From: CAYMDD01 sp964409675
GTDB taxonomy: Bacteria > Pseudomonadota > Alphaproteobacteria > Rickettsiales > SXRF01
DNA length: 29,667 nucleotides
Direction: 5' to 3'
NCBI GenBank assembly: GCA_964409675.1
Contig: CAYPEF010000014.1
Location: 1-29,667 of the forward strand
Shown here: positions 25,401-29,667 of the stretch, piece after piece
Layout: each line of letters begins with the position of its first letter
Numbering within the stretch: the first letter of the stretch is position 1
Translations under genes and position numbers: made by a program
The notes under the pieces: model-generated
The model's input: the letters and a program-made list of their open reading frames with translations, nothing else
What the model was told of the DNA's origin: nothing
Database searches by the model: none

Positions 25401-26246
25401 ATGGTAAAACCGGTAATCGTGATCCATGGCGGTTTGTCGCTGGTAGAGAATAAGCCGTTGAAAACAGGGGAAACACAGCTTGCCTTGCGCCTTATCTGCG
25501 AGAAGGCCTACCAGTTCCTTCTGCGCCATGAGGCGCTCGAATCGGCGGTGCATGCGGTAAGCCTGCTGGAAGACGATCCCATGTTCAACGCCGGCACCGG
25601 CTCCAAGGTGCAGCGCGACGGGCGCATCCGCATGACGGCGGCGGTGATGGACGGAGCCAAGGAGCGCTTCGCCGGGGTGATGAATATCGAGCGCGTGCGC
25701 AACCCCGTGCAGGTGGCGGCGTATTTGCTTTCGGAGCCGGACCGGGTGCTGAGCGGCATGGAAGCCACCGAATACGCCCGCGCGCAGGGCTTCCATGATT
25801 ACGACCCGCTCACCCCCGCCCGCCAACAGGAATACCGCGAGGCGTCCGCCAGCGGCTCCACCGGCACCGTCGGCTGCGTGGCGCTGGATGCGCAAGGCAA
25901 TCTCGCCGCCGCCACCTCCACCGGCGGCAAGGGCATGGAAATCCCCGGTCGCGTCAGCGATTCCGCCACAGTCGCTGGCACCTACGCCAACGCGCACGCC
26001 GCCATCTCCTGCACCGGCATCGGCGAAGAAATCGTCGATGCGGCGCTGGCGGCGCGCATTGCGGTGCGGGTGCAGGATGGGATGGAATTAGACGAAGCCT
26101 GCAAGCGCACGTTGCAGGAGTTGCACGCGCATAATGTGTGCGGCGGCTTTATCGCACTGGATCGTGAAGGAGGTATCCGCTGCATCGCCGCCCGCCCCAC
26201 GCTAACCTATGCGGCAAGCGATGGGGAGGTGCGGGTTTTTGAGTAA
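25401..26246 (+). CDS. Isoaspartyl peptidase / L-asparaginase (Ntn hydrolase, IaaA type)
   Basis: This 281-residue precursor is of the plant-type asparaginase family. It opens with VIVIHGG (5-11) and contains MFNAGTGSKVQRDG (61-74). The autocleavage site is in STGTVGCVALD, with Thr156 as the nucleophile exposed after self-cleavage, and STGG-x-PGRVSDS follows (173-188), positioning the substrate. It would split isoaspartyl dipeptides and asparagine in the cytosol. The ATG at 25401 directly follows a strong GGGAGGGGG ribosome site, so it is preferred to an upstream start at 25380. It is divergent from the pel operon and convergent, with a six-base gap, with the next gene. No functional tie to Pel is apparent. 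Confidence 0.93.
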   Translation: MVKPVIVIHGGLSLVENKPLKTGETQLALRLICEKAYQFLLRHEALESAVHAVSLLEDDPMFNAGTGSKVQRDGRIRMTAAVMDGAKERFAGVMNIERVRNPVQVAAYLLSEPDRVLSGMEATEYARAQGFHDYDPLTPARQQEYREASASGSTGTVGCVALDAQGNLAAATSTGGKGMEIPGRVSDSATVAGTYANAHAAISCTGIGEEIVDAALAARIAVRVQDGMELDEACKRTLQELHAHNVCGGFIALDREGGIRCIAARPTLTYAASDGEVRVFE

Positions 26247-26252
26247 GAAAGC

Positions 26253-26993
26253 CTATGCTGCGCGACCGCCGGATTTTCCGGGAGCAGGCCCGGATTTTCC
26301 GGTTGTCCCGGCAATCATCGGCTGATCGGGTGCAGCAGGCGGAGCATGATTAGAGTCGAGATACTGTGCCAGTGCGGCTTTGAGAGCGGCAGGTTCTTTG
26401 GAAGGTTCAGATTCCACTATGTGCGTGCCATTATCTTCATGACCGATGTCTGCGCGTCCTTTTGCTTTCTTAGGAGCTGCTTTCTTAGGGGCAGGCTTTC
26501 CTGATTTTGAGGATGCCTTCTCCTCTGTTGGTTCGGGTACTCCATCTCGCCATGTCGTGATTTGCTGTTTGATAGGAGTTACCTGAACGTTTATTCCTTC
26601 TTTTGCCAAGTCCTTTTCAAGTGCTTCAGCGGTAGTTTGTGCTATTTCACCTGATTTAATATTAACCACTTGGGATGGATTAAGTTTTGGTGGTATTCTC
26701 ACATTAGGGTTAACAATGACAGGCGTCTGGTGCACTATATTTGAAAGTTGCCTATGCAATTTCTTGAAATCGGCTTTTAGTTCCTCATTGACTTCCGGAG
26801 AAGTTTTTGCGGCATTAATTACTTTCCCATACTGAGTATGCACTTCTTCCAGAAGTTTAATACGATTATTCGTGTTTTTGGTCAAAACAGGATTTTTTAA
26901 TTCTTTTAGCTGCTCTCTTGCATAACTTATGGATTTAGTAATATCTTGATCTTGTTTGATTAAATCTGCAATTATTTTATTATCGACAGGCAT
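26253..26993 (-). CDS. Hypothetical protein with helical N-terminus and Lys/Ala/Pro-rich tail
   Basis: This 246-residue protein is not recognised. Residues 1-90 look like coiled-coil helices rich in Lys, Glu and Asn. A Pro/Val stretch follows (about 90-105, PVIVNPNVRIPP), then a small mixed region. A basic low-complexity segment comes next (about 155-180, KPAPKKAAPKKAKG), resembling histone H1-like tails, and the end is Gly/Pro/Ala-rich. There is no signal peptide. The N-terminal half is clearly AT-rich against its neighbours. AGGGAGGG provides a good ribosome site. Its promoter carries two TATTCT/AGAATA palindromes, so it is probably tightly regulated. It might be a DNA- or RNA-associated protein; that rests only on the basic tail. 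Confidence 0.7.
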   Translation of the reverse strand: MPVDNKIIADLIKQDQDITKSISYAREQLKELKNPVLTKNTNNRIKLLEEVHTQYGKVINAAKTSPEVNEELKADFKKLHRQLSNIVHQTPVIVNPNVRIPPKLNPSQVVNIKSGEIAQTTAEALEKDLAKEGINVQVTPIKQQITTWRDGVPEPTEEKASSKSGKPAPKKAAPKKAKGRADIGHEDNGTHIVESEPSKEPAALKAALAQYLDSNHAPPAAPDQPMIAGTTGKSGPAPGKSGGRAA

Positions 26994-27018
26994 ATAGCCC
27001 TCCCTGAAGAAGCTGCAA

Positions 27019-27047
27019 ACTCTATTCTGGTAGAATAATGCTTACAA
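27019..27047 (-). promoter_or_regulatory. Promoter of the 246-residue hypothetical gene
   Basis: On the minus strand, TTGTAA (27042-27047) and TAGAGT (27019-27024) are separated by exactly 17 bases. Transcription would start near 27012, giving a leader of about 20 bases with a good ribosome site before the ATG at 26993. One palindrome lies almost entirely within the spacer, as expected of a repressor-controlled promoter. Confidence 0.55.
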
Positions 27048-27068
27048 TATTCTGATGACCAGAATATT
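27023..27068. promoter_or_regulatory. Twin palindromic operators
   Basis: Two sites share the same half-sites: TATTCT-GGT-AGAATA (27023-27037), between -35 and -10, and TATTCT-N7-AGAATA (27048-27066), extending to a 9-base stem from 27046 to 27068 and overlapping the -35. Their centres are about 27 bases apart. The arrangement suggests a dimeric repressor binding twice. The regulator is unknown; it could be the gene product itself or another protein. Confidence 0.5.
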
Positions 27069-27125
27069 TTTTTGAATTTTCTATGACACTCATAACTCGT
27101 AGTAAAATTATGAGTAAATCCAGCG

Positions 27126-28343
27126 TCAAGCCGCCTGCCTGCGTTCACCGGAGCGGGCCGGGCGACGGCGGCGGCGGCGCTGGCTGTTGCCGGCGGGCTG
27201 GCCGTTCGATGCGCGGCGGGGCCCGTTTCCATGCTTCTGCGGCGCGCGCTCGTGCTTGGCTTCCGGGTTCATCAGTTTCTGGATGGCGCGCCATTTCAGA
27301 CCGTCTTCCGGGGTGATCAGGCAGATGGCCTCGCCTTCCGCCCCGTTGCGGGCGGTGCGGCCGATGCGGTGGATATAGTCTTCCGGGCATTGCGGCAGGT
27401 CATAGTTGATGACATGCTCGATATGCGGAATGTCCAGCCCGCGCGCGGCAATATCGGTGGCCACCATAATGCGGTATTTTTTATCGCGGAAGGCGGAGAT
27501 CACCCGCTCGCGCTGGCGCTGTTGCAGATCGCCGTGGATAGCGTCGGCGCTGTATTTCTGGCGCGACAGTTTCTGCGCCATGCGTTCCGCGCCCCATTTG
27601 GTCTTCACGAACACAATCACCGAGCCTTCGCGCTTGTTCAGTTCCTCCAGCAACCTTGCATATTTCTCGCTCTCGGCCACATGGATGATTTCCTGCGTAA
27701 TCTTCGCCGCCGGGGCGATGGTGGAGCCCACCGCCACTCGCGCCGGGTTGTTCAGGTATTTCTGCGACATTTTCACGATTTCCGCCGGCAGCGTAGCCGA
27801 GAACATCAGTGTCTGGCGCACCTGCGGCAGGAATTTGAAAATTTTCTCCAGCTGGATGCCGAAGCCCATGTCCAGCATGCGGTCGGTTTCATCGAGCACC
27901 AGGAAGCTGGTGTCGTGCAGCATCATGCTGCCGCGCTCCAGATGGTCATTGATGCGGCCCGGGGTGCCCACGATCAGGCGCGGGCGCATGCGCAATTGCT
28001 GCAATTGCTTGGGCATCGACTCGCCGCCGATGATTAGCGCCGTGCGGATGGTGGGGTGGTTGGCACCCATTTGTATGAGCGTATCCATCACCTGCTGAGC
28101 AAGTTCGCGCGTGGGCAACAGGATCAGTGCTGAGCCGCGCGGCTGCGTGAGCAGGCGGGAAAGCAGCGGAATGCCGAATGCGCCGGTTTTGCCGGTGCCG
28201 GTCTGGGCAGAACCGAGTATGTCACGGCCCTGCATGGCCAGCGGGATCGATTCCTGCTGGATCGGGGTGGGGGTGGTGAAATTCATCCGCGCCAGCGCCT
28301 GTGAAAGCGGCGCGGGGAGGTTGAAAGAGGAAAAGTCGGTCAT
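27126..28343 (-). CDS. DEAD-box RNA helicase, RhlE-like
   Basis: This 405-residue helicase has a complete motif set: Q motif around 22-34, motif I AQTGTGKT (46-53), PTREL (77-81), TPGR (127-130), DETD (151-154, with Thr in place of the Ala of DEAD), SAT (182-184), ARGLD (300-304) and HRIGRTAR (325-332). The short Arg-rich tail (ending near RRRRRRPARSGERR) will help RNA binding and is typical of the RhlE group. AAGGA lies seven bases before the ATG. It lies 87 bases downstream of a cold-shock protein gene on the same strand, and both share an AAGGAC ribosome site. Together they suggest a cold-induced RNA-unfolding unit. Confidence 0.93.
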   Translation of the reverse strand: MTDFSSFNLPAPLSQALARMNFTTPTPIQQESIPLAMQGRDILGSAQTGTGKTGAFGIPLLSRLLTQPRGSALILLPTRELAQQVMDTLIQMGANHPTIRTALIIGGESMPKQLQQLRMRPRLIVGTPGRINDHLERGSMMLHDTSFLVLDETDRMLDMGFGIQLEKIFKFLPQVRQTLMFSATLPAEIVKMSQKYLNNPARVAVGSTIAPAAKITQEIIHVAESEKYARLLEELNKREGSVIVFVKTKWGAERMAQKLSRQKYSADAIHGDLQQRQRERVISAFRDKKYRIMVATDIAARGLDIPHIEHVINYDLPQCPEDYIHRIGRTARNGAEGEAICLITPEDGLKWRAIQKLMNPEAKHERAPQKHGNGPRRASNGQPAGNSQRRRRRRPARSGERRQAA

Positions 28344-28430
28344 GAAGATGTCCTTAGAATAATATTCGCGCGATCGCGCATTCGCTGCGACGCACCGGCA
28401 AATAATGAATATGGATAAAACGAGAGATGC

Positions 28431-28637
28431 TTAGGCGGCGAGCTTCAGCGAATCCGCAGAGGTCTTGCCCTTGCTGCTGGTCAGCTCATAGGAGACGCGC
28501 TGCCCTTCGGCCAGCGTGCTCAGGCCCGCGCGCTCAACGGCGGAGATATGCACGAACACGTCGCTGCCGCCCTGGTCGGGCTGGATGAAGCCGAAGCCTT
28601 TGGTGGGATTGAACCATTTAACGATACCGGTAGCCAT
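28431..28637 (-). CDS. Cold-shock protein, CspA family
   Basis: This 68-residue single cold-shock domain begins MATGIVKWFNPTKGFGFI. RNP1 is KGFGFI (13-18) and RNP2 is VFVHI (27-31). It would bind single-stranded RNA or DNA and melt secondary structure. The start at 28637 is chosen because AAGGA lies 8 bases upstream and the family starts here; a longer frame to 28676 adds basic residues from the leader. The leader contains two small hairpins. It is followed on the same strand by the RNA helicase gene. Confidence 0.95.
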   Translation of the reverse strand: MATGIVKWFNPTKGFGFIQPDQGGSDVFVHISAVERAGLSTLAEGQRVSYELTSSKGKTSADSLKLAA

Positions 28638-28670
28638 TGATGTAGTCCTTAATTTATAACGTTTACGCCG

Positions 28671-28698
28671 CTTCACCGTGAAGACGGCTCAAAGAGCC
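28671..28698 (-). promoter_or_regulatory. Paired hairpins in the cold-shock gene leader
   Basis: CTTCA-CGG-TGAAG (28671-28683) and GGCTC-TTT-GAGCC (28686-28698), read on the minus strand, lie 34 to 61 bases before the start codon. Structured leaders that change with temperature are known for cspA genes; whether these two hairpins act so here is inference. Confidence 0.4.
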
Positions 28699-28977
28699 CT
28701 ATAGCCAAACCCCGGGTTTTCTGCCCATGAAGGTTTCCGAACTCTTTGTCAAACGCTGCTAAGGATCAGCCGAAGGCGATCATGAGGTATCTAAAATACA
28801 ACCGCTTATCGTGTAAAAACAACATATAAGACGGTCCGCACATGCGAAGAGTTATTACAAAACTCGAAGCGCACTATAAGGGCTTTTAACGCCGAAAGCA
28901 ATAAGATTCTGGCTTATATGCGATAAATTTGCCCCTGTGCACAATCGGCCTTCCCGAGCCACATTTCCCCCATTTTT

Positions 28978-29073
28978 GTCATGCTCCCGCAAGCTGGCAT
29001 CCGGCGCGCCGCGTCTGCGGCGCGAAAAGCACTGGATTCCCGCATGTGCGGGGGCAGGGATGGGAATGGCAAT
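28978..29073 (+). repeat. Dispersed palindromic repeat, copy B
   Basis: This copy starts GTCATGCTCCCGC and contains the 8-base hairpin CGCGCCGC-GTCT-GCGGCGCG (29005-29024), followed by AAAAG and then CTGGATTCCCGCATG. It ends in GGGAATGGCAAT. It matches the reverse complement of the element at 4294-4380 in order and in the core, and lies 94 bases before the small-peptide gene. Confidence 0.65.
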
Positions 29074-29166
29074 CTTGATGGCTCGCTGCGTGCGGAAAGA
29101 TTGACCTGCGTCAATGCCCCCAGCGCCCGCCGGTGCTATCTATGCGGCAACCGAAAGGAGTCTGCC

Positions 29167-29301
29167 ATGAAAAACACCGTACTCGCTTCCGCCAAATGGA
29201 AATATGTTTTAGTCCTGATGCTGGTATTCACCGCCGGCATCGTCGTCGTCGCCCGCGCGCAGTGTGACCCGGACGATATCATCTGCCAGTCGATGCCGTA
29301 G
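29167..29301 (+). CDS. Small exported peptide (44 residues)
   Basis: A textbook AAAGGAG site six bases upstream supports this start. The product has a basic N-terminus (MKNTVLASAKWK), a hydrophobic segment (about 13-28) and a likely signal-peptidase site after ARA (29-31). That would leave a mature 13-residue peptide QCDPDDIICQSMP with two cysteines. Alternatively it stays as a small membrane protein. It is not recognised. The stop is followed, in the same frame, by ATA and a second TAG and then a long open frame, so it could be the surviving start of a longer gene. Confidence 0.6.
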   Translation: MKNTVLASAKWKYVLVLMLVFTAGIVVVARAQCDPDDIICQSMP

Positions 29302-29307
29302 ATATAG

Positions 29308-29601
29308 GCAACGCGGTTTTTTGAACGTGAGAAAACGGCCAAGGCTGAGGATTCGGCGCGTTATACGCCTGCAGCGCTTTATTACAATGAGCACAGGGCC
29401 GTATTGCTGGCGCTAGATGCCATTCAGCAAAAAGGGCGGTCGGCTGTTGTGCGGGATGGGGAGGTTGTCAAGCAACTAGTGATAGAGCAGGGCCAGTTAT
29501 CTCCGCAGATGTTTACTACTCGCGTTTCGCCTCCGCGCGATCCTGTCCAGCCGGATGGAACGGGATGGGCAAGAAAAGCGACTGGCCAATCAGATGCTTG
29601 A
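29308..29601 (+). pseudogene. Open remnant in frame with the small-peptide gene
   Basis: An open stretch of 97 codons, in the same frame as the peptide gene but separated from it by TAG-ATA-TAG, encodes a hydrophilic sequence (ATRFFEREKTAKAED..., then YYNEHRAVLLALDAIQQKG, ending TGWARKATGQSDA). No ATG starts it; a TTG at 29404 has no clear ribosome site. It may be the broken 3' part of a gene of about 144 codons starting at 29167. It is not recognised, and the assignment is tentative. Confidence 0.35.
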
Positions 29602-29667
29602 CCATTTAACGGGCTCCATCTTTCCATGTCTATCTGAATAATTGATAAAGCAAGCTTTTAAAGTAGC

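Larger units (their letters stand above)
28638..29166. other. Divergent intergenic region between cold-shock and small-peptide genes
   Basis: This 529-base region has no convincing gene. From left to right it holds the cold-shock gene leader with two hairpins, an AT-rich stretch (about 28780-28930) likely to carry the cold-shock promoter, the palindromic repeat copy at 28978-29073, and the short leader of the peptide gene. Confidence 0.55.

Noticed and set aside
27046..27073. Intrinsic terminator (9-base stem followed by seven T) on the plus strand
   Set aside because: No plus-strand gene reads into it, and it coincides with the promoter of a minus-strand gene and with a repeated half-site, so an operator is the better reading.
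29167..29301. The 44-residue peptide as the missing PelC lipoprotein
   Set aside because: Far too short, distant from the operon, on the other strand, and its Cys lacks a proper lipobox (ARAQC).
1..29667. tRNA, rRNA, CRISPR array, prophage or replication origin
   Set aside because: None of the sequence hallmarks were seen on either strand; short structured RNAs could still be missed by eye.

Overview
The window reads as a chromosomal segment of a Gram-negative proteobacterium, most likely an alphaproteobacterium. This is judged from the GC-rich coding style, the outer-membrane secretion machinery, the gene families and the CGTCATTCCCG-type palindromic repeats. No rRNA, tRNA, CRISPR array or complete insertion sequence was found. 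Genus cannot be named from the sequence alone.

Layout. (1) 1-1824, minus strand: a marR - membrane-fusion adaptor - RND pump operon, the pump cut by the left edge. (2) 2021-4216: a small unknown gene abutting, tail to tail, a Uup-type ABC-F ATPase. (3) 4217-5810: a mostly non-coding AT-rich stretch around an orphan IS1-InsA-like zinc-ribbon/HTH gene. (4) 5811-10799, plus strand: a type I secretion cassette made of an RTX protein with a GH114 glycosidase domain, its ABC exporter and its HlyD-type adaptor. No TolC gene is in view. (5) 10873-12701: an AT-rich two-gene island, with an unknown helical protein divergent from a phosphoribosyltransferase-like protein. (6) 12711-25205, minus strand: a pel exopolysaccharide operon in the order pelA(hydrolase) - pelA(deacetylase) - pelB(TPR) - pelB(porin) - pelD - pelE - pelF - pelG. 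PelA and PelB are each split into two separately exported proteins, no pelC is seen, and pelG carries an in-frame TGA. (7) 25401-29667: an isoaspartyl peptidase, an unknown Lys/Ala/Pro-rich protein behind a twin-palindrome promoter, an RhlE-type RNA helicase and a cold-shock protein in tandem, and a small secreted-peptide gene followed by an in-frame remnant.

How it fits together. The most interesting reading is that regions 4 and 6 form one exopolysaccharide system. The pel operon makes, deacetylates and exports a GalNAc-rich polymer under c-di-GMP control through PelD. Next to it, a type I secretion system exports a calcium-binding enzyme whose catalytic domain belongs to the same GH114 family as the PelA hydrolase, with both presumed acidic catalytic residues present. 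It could trim, release or remodel the cell's own Pel matrix, or attack a rival's. This is inference from domains and proximity; substrate specificity is untested.
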